A stretch of DNA of 64,000 nt from Haemophilus parainfluenzae (GCF_014931415.1 NZ_CP063121.1:1364001-1428000); one strand, 5' to 3'. Counted from the first letter of the stretch, positions 8,926 through 18,729 are shown. Translations and numbers: made by a program. Notes: generated from the sequence alone by a model not told the origin.

Positions 8926-10236
8926 TTATTTCGCTAATCCGATACCTGTATAGCCGCGTTCACGCATGGTTGCTTCTTTTGATTTACGAATTAAGGTTTC
9001 AATTGTCATGCCTTGAACGAGAATTGAGAATGCCACTACCGCATACGTCATACCTAAAATAAGATCACGAACATCCATTTCTAATCCTTCAATATAAAAT
9101 TGACCACTTGGAATAGAAAGTGCCATAGCGAGCGCTAGTCCACCTCGTAATGCGCCCCAAGTGAGCACTTTCATGGTGTAAGGGTTGTATTTACGGTAGC
9201 GTTTCATAACTTGGAATGGCAACCAAACGCTGGCATAGCGACAGATTAAGCACACTGGAATAGCAAGGAAAATTAAGATTAACCCTTGCCAAGACACATG
9301 AATCAATAAAATCGCTAAACCGATCAAGATAAAGAGTAAGGAGTTAAGGAAGTGATCGATCATTTCCCAAAAGTGATCTAAATAGCGTTGGCTTTGTTGA
9401 GAAAAGCCTGTGTATCTTGTCCAGTTACCAATTAAAATCCCTGCGACAACCATCGCTAATGCACCTGAAACATGTAAGAGATTAGCAAGCATAAAGCCCG
9501 CAGTGGGTACGATTAAGGTCAAAAGAATTTCTAACGAACCATCATCGGTGGCTGAAATCAGATAATGGGCGAAGAGACCTAAAACCAATCCAAATGCAAT
9601 CCCACCTAAAGCTTCTTTAAAAAATAAATGGAGAATACCGCTTGCTGTCGGTTCATGCCCGCCAAATGCGACAGCAAAAACCGTAGTAAAAATTACCAAG
9701 CCAATTCCATCATTAAAAAGTGATTCGCCTTCCACTTGCATAGATAAGCGTTTTGGTGCTTTTAAGTTTTTGATAATGGCAAGTACGGCAATCGGGTCAT
9801 CAGGCGATATGAGTGCACCAAATAAGATGCAGTAAATTAAATCAATATACCAACCGAAAAGTAAAGCTACGCCATAAAGTAGAAAACCAATAAAAAAGGT
9901 GGAGGCAAGCGTTGAGAACAGAGCGAAAGTGGTAATTTCCCATTTTTGATTGTTTAAGACTGGAAGTTTAATGCCCAAGGCGCCGGCAAAGAGCAAAAAG
10001 CCTAAAATCCCGTTCAATAAGAAATCTTTAAAATCAATGCGTTCGATAACGCGTGTTGCAATGTCATCCAAATTAAACCAGCCGAAATATCCCAATAACA
10101 CCAGGAAAAGCGAGCCCGCCATGGAGGTGGCAGTGATGGCAATGGTATATTGGATATTATCGTTCAGTTTACGTGTAATAAAACTGATAAGAATGGCTAT
10201 TGTGGTGAGAAAACACAAGTAAGTATAAATATTCAT
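8926..10236 (-). CDS. Na+/H+ antiporter, CPA1 (NhaP-like) family
   Basis: Polytopic inner-membrane cation/proton antiporter. From the ATG at 10236 it has 436 residues and about twelve hydrophobic segments; the LIYCILFGALISPDDPIAVLAI region holds the family Asp-Asp pair and GALRGGLALAMALS is the typical late helix motif. The open frame continues upstream to an ATG at 10395, but the extra 53 residues look like a translated promoter region, so I take MNIYTYLCFL as the start. It is convergent with the rluA-type gene (10 bp apart) and divergent from xthA. Ion preference cannot be read from the sequence. Confidence 0.85.
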   Translation of the reverse strand: MNIYTYLCFLTTIAILISFITRKLNDNIQYTIAITATSMAGSLFLVLLGYFGWFNLDDIATRVIERIDFKDFLLNGILGFLLFAGALGIKLPVLNNQKWEITTFALFSTLASTFFIGFLLYGVALLFGWYIDLIYCILFGALISPDDPIAVLAIIKNLKAPKRLSMQVEGESLFNDGIGLVIFTTVFAVAFGGHEPTASGILHLFFKEALGGIAFGLVLGLFAHYLISATDDGSLEILLTLIVPTAGFMLANLLHVSGALAMVVAGILIGNWTRYTGFSQQSQRYLDHFWEMIDHFLNSLLFILIGLAILLIHVSWQGLILIFLAIPVCLICRYASVWLPFQVMKRYRKYNPYTMKVLTWGALRGGLALAMALSIPSGQFYIEGLEMDVRDLILGMTYAVVAFSILVQGMTIETLIRKSKEATMRERGYTGIGLAK

Positions 10237-10468
10237 AAAATGATCCGAGTAAAGTAATAAAAGCGCCGCCAGTATAAGCAAGTTAGTTTTATTTATAAAG
10301 TGCGTTTTTAGGAAAAATTTTAATGAGAAAATAGGAGCAAATTCATTTGATTGCAACTGAAGAGTAATCACATTAATAGGCGTAACTTCTTCCATTACAA
10401 AGGAAAAGTGCGGTTAAGATTTCAATTATTTTGTATAATAGATCCAATTTTTCACATTAGGAACAAAA

Positions 10469-11272
10469 ATGAAATTTATCTCTTTTAATATTAATGGCTT
10501 ACGTGCTCGTCCTCATCAACTTGAAGCAATTATTGAAAAATACCAACCGGATGTGATTGGTTTACAAGAAATCAAAGTAGCAGATGAGGACTTTCCTTAT
10601 ACAATTACTGAAAATCTGGGTTATCACGTTTTTCATCACGGGCAAAAAGGCCACTATGGTGTAGCCTTATTAACTAAACAAGAACCAAAAGCGGTACGTC
10701 GTGGTTTTCCAACCGATAATGAAGATGCGCAAAAACGCATTATTATGGCAGATTTAGAAACCCCATTTGGTTTGTTAACGGTAATTAATGGCTATTTTCC
10801 ACAAGGCGAAAGCCGTGCACATGAAACCAAGTTCCCGGCAAAAGAAAAATTTTATGCGGATCTTCAACGTTATTTAGAACAAGATCACGATAAAGCCAAT
10901 CCGGTTTTAATTATGGGTGATATGAATATCAGCCCAAGCGATTTAGATATTGGTATCGGCGATGAAAACCGCAAACGTTGGTTGCGTACTGGTAAATGTT
11001 CATTCTTACCCGAAGAGCGTGAATGGTATCAACGCTTATACGATTATGGATTGGAAGATACGTTCCGTAAATTAAACCCAACAGTCAATGATAAATTCTC
11101 GTGGTTTGATTATCGCTCGAAAGGTTTTGATGATAACCGTGGATTACGTATCGATCATATTTTAGTGAATCATCAATTAGCAGAGCGTTGCGTGGACGTC
11201 GGCATTGCATTGGATATTCGTGCGATGGAAAAACCGTCCGATCACGCACCAATCTGGGCAGAGTTTAAGTAG
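10469..11272 (+). CDS. xthA: Exodeoxyribonuclease III
   Basis: 3'-5' exonuclease and AP endonuclease of base excision repair. The 267-residue protein matches the family from the N-terminus (FNINGLRAR, then GLQEIKV with the metal-binding Glu) through [13 protein letters not shown] and the catalytic [10 protein letters not shown] at the C-terminus. It is followed after 9 bp by the HI0040-type gene, which keeps the HI0040/xthA neighbourhood known from H. influenzae. Confidence 0.96.
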   Translation: MKFISFNINGLRARPHQLEAIIEKYQPDVIGLQEIKVADEDFPYTITENLGYHVFHHGQKGHYGVALLTKQEPKAVRRGFPTDNEDAQKRIIMADLETPFGLLTVINGYFPQGESRAHETKFPAKEKFYADLQRYLEQDHDKANPVLIMGDMNISPSDLDIGIGDENRKRWLRTGKCSFLPEEREWYQRLYDYGLEDTFRKLNPTVNDKFSWFDYRSKGFDDNRGLRIDHILVNHQLAERCVDVGIALDIRAMEKPSDHAPIWAEFK

Positions 11273-11281
11273 GAAAGCAGC

Positions 11282-12055
11282 ATGGATATGGCAAATTGGC
11301 AGAATTACCGTTCACAAGTGAATGGTATGCCTGCCGTGTTTACCGCAAATATTGAAGATTTAGATGTTTATCATGGTAAACATCTCAGTAAGGTTGTGCA
11401 ATTTACCGTGCCTTATCAGGGAGATGAGGATGGTTTGCCGAATGAAGACGAATATGAAAAATTGATTAATCGTCTTTTTAAAATTCTTGCACAATTGACT
11501 GCACTTCCAAATGTATTCTTTGCAGGGCATTTTATTTGCAACCATCAGGCAAAAATGCATTTCTATTGTGAACACGATGCTTTGCTTAAAGAAACGCTTC
11601 AACAGCTTGATTTTGTCTCAGAAATCAATGTGCAGGATGATCCCAATTGGGATACCTATTTCGATTTCTTATTGGCTTCTCCATTAGAAATGAAATTAAA
11701 TGCGACGGAAGAGATTTTGAGCATGCTGAATAGCAAAGGGCGTAATTTAAGTGATACTTATTTGATTGAGCATACATTCCATTTTGATGAAGAAGAAAAA
11801 ATGTTTCCCTTTATGGATGAACTAACGCTTGGAAAAGTGTCTTTTAGTACGTTGAAATATTCAAGCCAAGCCATCCAGACGGAAGAAGATGAACAGCCTT
11901 ATTTCATGGTGAAATTGGAGCAAGAGCTTTCATTAGACAGTAATGAGATCTTCGAGTGGGTAGAGCGCTTTGAAAAATTAGCTATGGAGTTTTCAGGCGA
12001 CTATATTGGCTGGGAATGTGATAACTTAATGGATGACCGCTCATCATTAAATTAG
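11282..12055 (+). CDS. DUF695-RraB two-domain protein (HI0040 family)
   Basis: A 257-residue acidic soluble protein. The N-terminal half (to about residue 140) resembles DUF695. The C-terminal half, with [32 protein letters not shown] and GDYIGWEC, has the form of RraB, the regulator of ribonuclease E activity. This matches the family first described as the hypothetical protein HI0040. It follows xthA closely and is probably co-transcribed. A role in RNase E control is only suggested by the domain; no function is established here. Confidence 0.75.
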   Translation: MDMANWQNYRSQVNGMPAVFTANIEDLDVYHGKHLSKVVQFTVPYQGDEDGLPNEDEYEKLINRLFKILAQLTALPNVFFAGHFICNHQAKMHFYCEHDALLKETLQQLDFVSEINVQDDPNWDTYFDFLLASPLEMKLNATEEILSMLNSKGRNLSDTYLIEHTFHFDEEEKMFPFMDELTLGKVSFSTLKYSSQAIQTEEDEQPYFMVKLEQELSLDSNEIFEWVERFEKLAMEFSGDYIGWECDNLMDDRSSLN

Positions 12056-12089
12056 CCTGATAATTCATCAAATAAGCATTGATTAGATA

Positions 12090-12118
12090 AAAATAAAGCC
12101 CATCAACACGATGGGCTT
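12090..12118. terminator. Terminator between HI0040-type gene and tRNA-Asn
   Basis: Stem AAGCCCATC/GATGGGCTT (12096-12104 with 12110-12118) around AACAC. On the minus strand it is followed by TTTATTTTTATC, which fits a tRNA terminator; it can also act on the plus-strand gene. Confidence 0.75.
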
Positions 12119-12187
12119 AAATTCTTTTGGCTACAAATTTAGGATTCGTAAAAGGAGACAAACGAAAGCTAAACCAAAAGAGAAATT

Positions 12188-12263
12188 TGGCTCCTCCTGC
12201 GGGACTCGAACCTGCGACATATGGATTAACAGTCCACCGTTCTACCGACTGAACTAAGGAGGA
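12188..12263 (-). tRNA. tRNA-Asn (GTT)
   Basis: The minus strand reads a complete 76-base tRNA starting TCCTCCTTAGTTCAG and ending GGAGGAGCCA with an encoded CCA. The acceptor stem TCCTCCT pairs with AGGAGGA, the T arm contains GGTTCGAGTCC, and the anticodon loop CTGTTAA (12226-12232) gives anticodon GTT. Confidence 0.97.
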
Positions 12264-12287
12264 ATAAATTTGGTATCACAAAGAATA

Positions 12288-12323
12288 GGCGCGCATTTTA
12301 ATGAGCGACCTGTTGCTTGTCAA
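12288..12323 (-). promoter_or_regulatory. Promoter of tRNA-Asn
   Basis: On the minus strand TTGACA (12318-12323) is followed after exactly 17 bases by TAAAAT (12295-12300) and then GCGCGCC. This near-consensus sigma-70 promoter with a GC-rich discriminator is typical of stable-RNA genes under stringent control. The tRNA begins about 25 bp downstream. Confidence 0.85.
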
Positions 12324-12365
12324 TACTCAAAATGAAAAAAATGACAAAAAAATTTACCATTTTTG

Positions 12366-12400
12366 CTATCCACAAAGCCTGTGGATAACTTTGTGGATTG
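12366..12400. promoter_or_regulatory. DnaA-box cluster upstream of uvrB
   Basis: Three DnaA-box-like 9-mers lie within 35 bp: CTATCCACA (12366-12374, one mismatch to TTATCCACA), TGTGGATAA (12380-12388, perfect on the minus strand) and TGTGGATTG (12392-12400, two mismatches). They sit between tRNA-Asn and uvrB, about 265 bp before uvrB. DnaA boxes have been described upstream of E. coli uvrB. The rest of 12401-12662 is AT-rich; a TTGACA occurs at 12555 but I cannot assign a matching -10 with confidence. Confidence 0.55.
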
Positions 12401-12662
12401 TTTTTGTTTAAAATGGTCAACCACTGGTGCAGACTGGCTTTGTCTCAAATTGTTCATCTATTAGCCATTCGTTGATATTTATTTAAATATCAATATGTTA
12501 TATAAAGTCCAGCAAAAAAAATAAAATATTTTTCAATTTTGAAGTGTTTAAGACTTGACACGCCTAAGTGTGTGTAAAACTTGGATTTTTATCGCTCAAT
12601 TTGGAGTAATAAATGTGCTAAAATAGCCACACTTCTAAAACAGTAAAAAATTGACCACACTT

Positions 12663-14699
12663 ATGGCAGAGAAAATTAATACTAAGCCTTTTATCCTTCA
12701 TTCTGATTTTAAACCTTCCGGTGATCAACCCCAAGCAATCGAAAAATTAGTCGAAAATTTAGAGGATGGTTTGGCCCATCAAACCCTTCTAGGGGTAACG
12801 GGGTCAGGCAAAACATTTACTATTGCAAATGTCATAGCGACATTAAACCGCCCGGCGATGTTACTTGCCCCAAATAAAACCCTTGCCGCTCAGCTTTATG
12901 CGGAAATGAAAGCGTTCTTTCCTGAAAACGCAGTGGAATATTTCGTTTCATACTATGATTATTATCAGCCGGAAGCTTATGTACCGAGTAGTGATACCTT
13001 TATCGAGAAAGATGCTTCTATTAATGATCAGATTGAACAGATGCGTCTTTCGGCTACGAAGTCGTTCTTAGAGCGTCGAGATACTATTGTAGTGGCGTCT
13101 GTATCCGCGATTTATGGTTTGGGTGATCCAGATAGCTATTTGCAGATGATGTTGCATTTACAGCAAGGGGCCATTATCGATCAACGTCAGATTTTAGCGA
13201 AGTTGGCGGAATTACAATACACAAGAAATGATCAAGCCTTTCAGCGCGGTACATTCCGGGTGCGCGGTGAGGTGATTGATATTTTTCCTGCAGAATCTGA
13301 CGATCGAGCGGTACGAATTGAATTATTTGATGATGAAATTGAACGCCTAAGCTTATTTGATCCTTTAACTGGCACAAGTTTTGGTGCTGTTCCGCGTTTT
13401 ACGGTGTATCCGAAAACCCACTATGTGACGCCAAGAGAGCGTATTTTAGATGCTATTGAAAAAATCAAAGCGGAACTTGTGCAACGCCGTGAATATTTCA
13501 TCAAGGAACATAAATTGCTGGAAGAACAGCGCATAACCCAACGTACGCAATTTGACATTGAGATGATGAATGAGCTTGGCTATTGCTCAGGAATCGAAAA
13601 CTATTCACGCTATCTTTCTGGCAGAAATGAGGGGGAGCCGCCTCCGACATTATTTGATTATATGCCGTCTGATGCGATTTTGATTATTGATGAATCACAC
13701 GTGACCGTGCCGCAAATTGGTGGAATGTATCGTGGTGACCGTTCTCGTAAAGAAACCTTGGTGGAATATGGTTTCCGTTTGCCTTCAGCATTGGATAACC
13801 GTCCATTACGCTTTGAAGAGTTTGAGCATTTAGCGCCGCAGACGATTTACGTTTCTGCAACACCAGGCCCTTATGAGTTAGAAAAATCGGGTAGTGAAAT
13901 AGTTGATCAGGTTGTGCGTCCAACAGGCTTACTTGATCCGCAAATTGAAATTCGTCCAGTGTCCATTCAAGTGGATGATTTGCTGTCTGAAGCACGTCAA
14001 AGAGCGGACAAAAATGAGCGTGTTTTAGTGACTACGTTGACGAAGAAAATGGCGGAAGATTTAACGGATTACTTAGATGAACATGGCATTCGTGTACGTT
14101 ATCTGCACTCAGATATTGATACGGTTGAGCGTGTAGAGATTATTCGTGATTTACGTTTAGGTGAATTTGATGTATTGGTTGGTATCAACTTGTTACGTGA
14201 GGGCTTGGATATTCCAGAAGTTTCTCTTGTGGCGATTTTAGATGCCGATAAAGAAGGTTTCTTGCGTTCTGAGCGTTCCTTAATTCAAACCATCGGTCGT
14301 GCAGCTAGAAACTTGAATGGTAAAGCGATTTTGTATGCTGATAGCATCACTAAATCTATGGAAAAAGCCATTACCGAAACCAATCGCCGTCGTGAAAAAC
14401 AAATGAAATACAATGAAGAGCACTGTATTGTTCCACAGGCATTGAATAAGAAAGTCGGCGAGTTGTTAGATATTGGTCAAGGTGCAAATCAAAAAGCAAA
14501 ATCGAAACAGCGTGGAAAAACGGCAGCTGAGCCGACCGCACTTTATAATGCACCTAAATCAGCCAAAGAATTCCAACAACAAATTAAGAAATTGGAACAA
14601 CAAATGTATAAATTTGCTCAAGATCTCGAATTTGAAAAAGCCGCCGCAGTACGCGATCAGCTTCATCAATTGAGAGAGCAGTTTATGATATCGGAATAA
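12663..14699 (+). CDS. uvrB: UvrABC system protein B
   Basis: Damage-verifying helicase-like subunit of nucleotide excision repair; it is loaded by UvrA and recruits UvrC. The 678-residue protein carries Walker [11 protein letters not shown] near residue 45, the beta-hairpin region [20 protein letters not shown], the Walker B IIDESHV near residue 340, helicase motif [11 protein letters not shown], and a C-terminal UVR domain ([14 protein letters not shown]) that contacts UvrC. I prefer the ATG at 12663 to a TTG at 12651. The codons between read ACCACACTT, a degraded uptake signal. It ends in a strong terminator shared with htrA. Confidence 0.97.
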   Translation: MAEKINTKPFILHSDFKPSGDQPQAIEKLVENLEDGLAHQTLLGVTGSGKTFTIANVIATLNRPAMLLAPNKTLAAQLYAEMKAFFPENAVEYFVSYYDYYQPEAYVPSSDTFIEKDASINDQIEQMRLSATKSFLERRDTIVVASVSAIYGLGDPDSYLQMMLHLQQGAIIDQRQILAKLAELQYTRNDQAFQRGTFRVRGEVIDIFPAESDDRAVRIELFDDEIERLSLFDPLTGTSFGAVPRFTVYPKTHYVTPRERILDAIEKIKAELVQRREYFIKEHKLLEEQRITQRTQFDIEMMNELGYCSGIENYSRYLSGRNEGEPPPTLFDYMPSDAILIIDESHVTVPQIGGMYRGDRSRKETLVEYGFRLPSALDNRPLRFEEFEHLAPQTIYVSATPGPYELEKSGSEIVDQVVRPTGLLDPQIEIRPVSIQVDDLLSEARQRADKNERVLVTTLTKKMAEDLTDYLDEHGIRVRYLHSDIDTVERVEIIRDLRLGEFDVLVGINLLREGLDIPEVSLVAILDADKEGFLRSERSLIQTIGRAARNLNGKAILYADSITKSMEKAITETNRRREKQMKYNEEHCIVPQALNKKVGELLDIGQGANQKAKSKQRGKTAAEPTALYNAPKSAKEFQQQIKKLEQQMYKFAQDLEFEKAAAVRDQLHQLREQFMISE

Positions 14700-14701
14700 A
14701 G

Positions 14702-14731
14702 AAAAAGAGCGGTCAAATTGACCGCTCTTTT
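14702..14731. terminator. Bidirectional terminator between uvrB and htrA
   Basis: A long perfect stem, AAAAAGAGCGGTCAA paired with TTGACCGCTCTTTTTT, flanked by A and T runs. The stem is a near-copy of an inverted uptake-signal pair, with AGAGCGGT in place of AAGTGCGGT. Confidence 0.92.
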
Positions 14732-14737
14732 TTCATT

Positions 14738-16129
14738 TTATTGCACCAATAAGTAGAAGTTGTTTTTACCACGTAAGATATTGAGTGCAACAGCAGATGG
14801 TTTTTCATCTAGCGCTTTACGTAAATCTTGCGTACTTTCAATTGGCTGACGGTTGATGCCGATGATGATATCACCCGATTTTAAACCGCGTTGTGCCGCC
14901 ATTGAATTTGGCTGTACTTTACTAATTTCTACACCTTTAACACCTTTTGCATCATAGTTGTTTAAGGTTGCACCATCTAATGCAGGAAGCTCAGTTTTGC
15001 TTGCAGTTTGAGAACCATCATCTGCTTGTAAAGTCACTTTTACGTTGTCAGTTTTGCCATCACGTAAGTAAGTGAGTTCAATTTCTTTACCCGCACCAGA
15101 GGTCGCAATTTTTGCACGCATTTCGGCGAAACTTGAGATTTTTTGACCATTCATTGCGGTAATCACATCACCCGCTTTTAAGCCTGCTTTTTCGGCGGCA
15201 GAATTTGGAATGACTTCACTCACAAATGCACCTTGTTGCGCACTGACATTAAAGGCTTTCGCTAAATCTGCATTTAATTCGCCACCTTTAATACCGAGTA
15301 AACCACGGCGTACCTCACCAAATTCTAAGATTTGTTGAACGAGATTGTTTGCTTGGTTGCTTGGAATTGCAAAGGCAATCCCGGCGTTACCGCCACTTGG
15401 AGAAATAATCGCGGTATTAATACCAATTAATTCACCTTGTAAATTCAATAATGCACCACCAGAGTTACCACGGTTTACCGCAGCATCGGTTTGAATATAG
15501 TTTTCATAAGCGCCGCTATCTGAACCAGTAGAACGACCAAGTGCTGAAACAATACCAGAGGTTACGGTTTGACCTAAACCAAATGGGTTACCGATAGCAA
15601 CGGTAAAATCACCTACACGTAATTTATCGGAATCAGCCATTTTGATTGCGGTGAGGTTTGTTGGTTTTTCGATTTGTACTAAAGCGATATCAGATTGTTC
15701 ATCTTTTCCAACGAGTTTTGCTTTGAACTCACGTCCGTCTTGCAATTTTACGGTGATTTTATCCGCACCATCTACCACGTGATTGTTAGTTAAAACATAG
15801 CCTTTATCTGCATTGATGATCACGCCAGAACCTAAACCACGGAAGTTGCGTGATGAGCCACGGTCTCCACCAAATTGTTCACCAAATTGATCACCAAAGA
15901 AAAATTTAAATTCTTCTGGAATATCATCAGGTAATGCTGAACGGCTGTTTGCTTTTGCTTTGCCTTCAACTGAAAGAGTCACAACTGCTGCTTGCGCTTT
16001 TTCTAACATTGGCGCTAGGCTACCTTGTTCTACGATTTCATTTGGAATAGCCGCTTGAACGGATAAAGAGGTACCAAACACACTTAAACCTAATGCTATA
16101 CCGGTTAATACAAAATTTCTTTTCTTCAT
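14738..16129 (-). CDS. Periplasmic serine protease, HtrA/DegP-DegQ family
   Basis: Protein quality-control protease and chaperone of the periplasm. From the ATG at 16129 (GGAG seven bases upstream) it has 463 residues with a cleavable signal peptide ending SVQA. The catalytic triad is His117 (NNHVVDG), Asp147 (SDIAL) and Ser223 (GNSGGALLNL). Two PDZ domains follow, at about residues 270-360 and 385-460. The open frame extends 14 codons further upstream, but that would bury the signal peptide. Length and two PDZ domains fit H. influenzae HtrA rather than DegS, which has one. DegP versus DegQ cannot be decided by eye. Confidence 0.92.
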   Translation of the reverse strand: MKKRNFVLTGIALGLSVFGTSLSVQAAIPNEIVEQGSLAPMLEKAQAAVVTLSVEGKAKANSRSALPDDIPEEFKFFFGDQFGEQFGGDRGSSRNFRGLGSGVIINADKGYVLTNNHVVDGADKITVKLQDGREFKAKLVGKDEQSDIALVQIEKPTNLTAIKMADSDKLRVGDFTVAIGNPFGLGQTVTSGIVSALGRSTGSDSGAYENYIQTDAAVNRGNSGGALLNLQGELIGINTAIISPSGGNAGIAFAIPSNQANNLVQQILEFGEVRRGLLGIKGGELNADLAKAFNVSAQQGAFVSEVIPNSAAEKAGLKAGDVITAMNGQKISSFAEMRAKIATSGAGKEIELTYLRDGKTDNVKVTLQADDGSQTASKTELPALDGATLNNYDAKGVKGVEISKVQPNSMAAQRGLKSGDIIIGINRQPIESTQDLRKALDEKPSAVALNILRGKNNFYLLVQ

Positions 16130-16321
16130 AGAGTTCTCCAAGTAAAAATAAATGACTGAATAAGTATTCAATCAGACAAAAAAATGAGGGGAATGTTCAG
16201 TAAAAACAAGGGCATTGAAAAAATATTTTTTAAAAGTGCAGTTGAAATTGAAATTGTGTTTTTTGCCCGCATTTATCTAAACCTCTTTGTTAATTTGAAG
16301 GATAAAAGAATCATTCTGTTT

Positions 16322-16372
16322 AAATAGGGCTGGTACAACCTATTTTTACGTCAAAAACCTTGCCAGCCAAGG
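16322..16372. other. Two small hairpins between htrA and aroG
   Basis: In the 414-bp divergent gap between htrA and aroG, AAATAGG (16322-16328) pairs with CCTATTT (16339-16345), and CCTTG pairs with CAAGG (about 16358-16372). They lie upstream of the Trp operator, so they are probably not a leader of aroG. Their role is unknown. A near-miss uptake signal (AAGTGCAGT) occurs near 16235. Confidence 0.35.
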
Positions 16373-16460
16373 CGGAAATATAGTTTAATAACGCCCTGTT
16401 TTACTGCTTTGGTAGTACAAATTTTACGCAATTACATAATAATTGTGTAAGAATTCAAGT

Positions 16461-16478
16461 GAACTAGTTTACTAGTAC
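16461..16478. promoter_or_regulatory. TrpR operator-like site in front of aroG
   Basis: GAACTAGTTTACTAGTAC matches the E. coli Trp repressor operator (GTACTAGTTAACTAGTAC) at 16 of 18 positions. It lies 66 bp upstream of the aroG start, in the place expected of a promoter -10 region, as in the trp operator where the -10 is part of the operator. This predicts repression of this DAHP synthase by tryptophan-bound TrpR. Confidence 0.85.
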
Positions 16479-16543
16479 AAAAAATAGGTGTAGAGTAACG
16501 CCATTAGATTTAAGCACAACATTTAAGATTTAGAGAGTGACAT

Positions 16544-17635
16544 ATGGCGACGAAGAAAGAAGAAATCGAAGTAAAAGTTGCAAATGATGATACCCGAATT
16601 GAAAAAGTCGATCAGGTATTGCCCCCAATTGCCTTATTAGAAAAATTTCCAGCAAGTCAAGAGGCGGCTGATTTAGTTCATAAAACCCGCCTACACGCAC
16701 ACAATATTATTCATGGAAAAGATGACCGTTTACTTGTGGTAATTGGTCCTTGTTCTATTCATGATCCTAAAGCCGCATTAGATTACGCAAAACGTTTAAA
16801 AGTATTACGTGATAAATATAAAGATACACTTGAAGTAGTAATGCGCGTTTACTTTGAAAAACCGCGTACAACAGTAGGTTGGAAAGGTTTAATTAACGAT
16901 CCTTATTTAAATGATACATATCGTTTAAATGATGGTTTGCGTATTGCACGTAAATTATTATCCGATATTAACAACTTAGGCGTACCATCAGCAGGTGAGT
17001 TCTTAGATATGATCACACCACAATATGTGGCTGATTTCATGAGCTGGGGCGCAATTGGTGCGAGAACAACGGAATCTCAAGTTCACCGTGAGCTGGCTTC
17101 AGGTTTATCTTGTGCAGTAGGCTTTAAAAATGGCACAAATGGTGGTGTGAAAGTCGCCTTAGATGCAATGGGGGCGGCAGAAGCTTCGCATTACTTCTTG
17201 TCTGTGACAAAATTTGGTCATTCTGCCATTGTTTCAACAAAAGGAAATGAAGACTGCCACATCATTTTACGTGGTGGGGATAAAGGTCCTAACTATAAAG
17301 CAGAAGACGTTGCAAAAGTTTGTGCAGAGATCGAAAAATCAGGTCGTATTCCACATGTCATGGTTGATTTCAGCCATGCAAATAGTAGCAAACAATTCAA
17401 AAAACAAATGGAAGTTTGTGAAGATGTTTGCCGACAAATTGCAGGTGGTTCAAAACAGATCTTTGGTGTTATGGTAGAAAGTCATATTGTTGAAGGTCGT
17501 CAAGATTTAGTCGATGGTAAAGCGCAGACTTACGGACAAAGTATCACTGATGCTTGCATCGGTTGGGAAGATACAGAAATCGTGTTAAAACAGTTATCTG
17601 ATGCGGTGTTAGCACGTCGTAAAGTAAATGGCTAA
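16544..17635 (+). CDS. aroG: 3-deoxy-7-phosphoheptulonate synthase (class I)
   Basis: Condenses PEP with erythrose-4-phosphate, the first step of the shikimate pathway. The 363-residue protein shows the class I motifs VVIGPCSIHDPKAALDYA near residue 67, EVVMRVYFEKPRTTVGWKG, GARTTESQVHRELASGLSC and VMVDFSHANSSKQ. It is most like AroG-type enzymes but about 13 residues longer at the N-terminus than E. coli AroG. The Trp-operator-like site upstream suggests expression control by tryptophan, which in E. coli is a feature of aroH; feedback specificity cannot be read here. Confidence 0.93.
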   Translation: MATKKEEIEVKVANDDTRIEKVDQVLPPIALLEKFPASQEAADLVHKTRLHAHNIIHGKDDRLLVVIGPCSIHDPKAALDYAKRLKVLRDKYKDTLEVVMRVYFEKPRTTVGWKGLINDPYLNDTYRLNDGLRIARKLLSDINNLGVPSAGEFLDMITPQYVADFMSWGAIGARTTESQVHRELASGLSCAVGFKNGTNGGVKVALDAMGAAEASHYFLSVTKFGHSAIVSTKGNEDCHIILRGGDKGPNYKAEDVAKVCAEIEKSGRIPHVMVDFSHANSSKQFKKQMEVCEDVCRQIAGGSKQIFGVMVESHIVEGRQDLVDGKAQTYGQSITDACIGWEDTEIVLKQLSDAVLARRKVNG

Positions 17636-17658
17636 TCAGTTTTATTTTAGATGATTAT

Positions 17659-17688
17659 AAGTGCGGTCAATTTTGACCGCACTTTTTT
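17659..17688 (+). terminator. aroG terminator made of two inverted uptake signals
   Basis: AAGTGCGGTCAA (17659-17670) and TTGACCGCACTT (17673-17684) form a perfect 12-bp stem with a two-base loop, followed by TTTT. Both arms are exact uptake signals, a terminator arrangement known in H. influenzae. Confidence 0.92.
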
Positions 17689-17755
17689 ATGCGCTTTGAA
17701 AAAAGGGGAGAAAAGGGGTATGCTAGCTTCAATGGAATAAGAAAGGAGATGTACG

Positions 17756-18673
17756 ATGCAGGATATGATAAATGGCTTATTAATTGTCTTAATACCGATG
17801 GTGTTAGGCTATTTATTAAAGGTCAATAATAAATCCTATATTGCAAAAATAAATCATATCGTGATGTTTTTGCTTTACATTATTCTTTTCTTAATGGGCT
17901 ATTTACTTGGTCAGTTAGATGATTTAGAGCATAAACTGCCGATTATTGGCACAACTGCGGTGACGCTATCGGCGATCATTTTGGGATCCAATATGATTGG
18001 CTTGATGCTTTATGACCGCTTCAACCCAGCTGAGCCACTTAAATCACGAGGTAAAATTGATTCTCGCTGGCACTCCTTAATTGACTCGCTCAAACTTTCC
18101 GGCACAGTGGTGATCGGCACCCTTTGTGGTTTCTTATTCAAATCCTATCTCATGTTGCCTACTGGAATTAATCTGTATGTATTGATCGTACTGATTTTCT
18201 TTGTGGGGATTCAGTTAAGAAATAACGGCATTTCCTTGAAAGAAGCTCTGTTCAATAAACGAGGTTTCCAAACGGGGATGGTGTTTACTTTTACTTCATT
18301 ACTAGGCGGTATCATTGCTGCTTTCGTTTTAGCGATGCCAATTACGCAAGGACTGGCGTTTGCCTCTGGAATGGGGTGGTATTCGTTATCCAGTGTAGTA
18401 TTGACCAATGCATGGGGACCTGTACAGGGCAGTATTGCCTTTTTTAATGACTTATCCCGTGAAATTGTCAGTTTATTTGTCATCCCATTATTTATGCGTC
18501 ATTTCCGTTCGACTGCAATTGGGATTACAGGTGCGACAGCAATAGATTGCACTTTGCCAATTATTCAAAAAGCGGGAGGTATTGAAGTCACGCCAATTGC
18601 GATTTCATTTGGTTTTGTAACGAATATTCTGCCACCGTTACTATTGGTTTTCTTTTCCAGTATTCCGCTATAA
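17756..18673 (+). CDS. lysO: Lysine exporter LysO family protein
   Basis: A 305-residue inner-membrane protein with about eight to nine hydrophobic segments, of the family of E. coli LysO (YbjE), which exports lysine and its toxic analogue thialysine. Family stretches visible are FFVGIQLRNNGISLKEA, GMGWYSLSSVVLTNAWGP and GATAIDCTLPIIQKAGG. The ATG follows AAGGAGATG at good spacing. It is monocistronic with terminators on both sides. With the riboswitch-controlled transporter near 5.2 kb, the window encodes both a probable lysine importer and an exporter. Confidence 0.85.
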   Translation: MQDMINGLLIVLIPMVLGYLLKVNNKSYIAKINHIVMFLLYIILFLMGYLLGQLDDLEHKLPIIGTTAVTLSAIILGSNMIGLMLYDRFNPAEPLKSRGKIDSRWHSLIDSLKLSGTVVIGTLCGFLFKSYLMLPTGINLYVLIVLIFFVGIQLRNNGISLKEALFNKRGFQTGMVFTFTSLLGGIIAAFVLAMPITQGLAFASGMGWYSLSSVVLTNAWGPVQGSIAFFNDLSREIVSLFVIPLFMRHFRSTAIGITGATAIDCTLPIIQKAGGIEVTPIAISFGFVTNILPPLLLVFFSSIPL

Positions 18674-18691
18674 AAAAGAAATACAAAAAAC

Positions 18692-18729
18692 AAAAGAGTT
18701 AATCGTTACTTTTCGATTAACTCTTTTTC
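18692..18729. terminator. Bidirectional terminator between lysO and hypF
   Basis: A 14-bp stem AAAAGAGTTAATCG/CGATTAACTCTTTT with an 8-base loop, flanked by A and T runs, lies between the convergent lysO and hypF genes. Confidence 0.9.

Noticed and set aside
10237..10395. N-terminal extension of the Na+/H+ antiporter
   Set aside because: The extra 53 residues have no family likeness and cover the divergent promoter region; the start at 10236 gives the usual family length.
12366..12400. Possible replication origin
   Set aside because: Only three DnaA-like boxes, no AT-rich 13-mer array and no dnaA, gidA or rnpA nearby; a regulatory site near uvrB is simpler.
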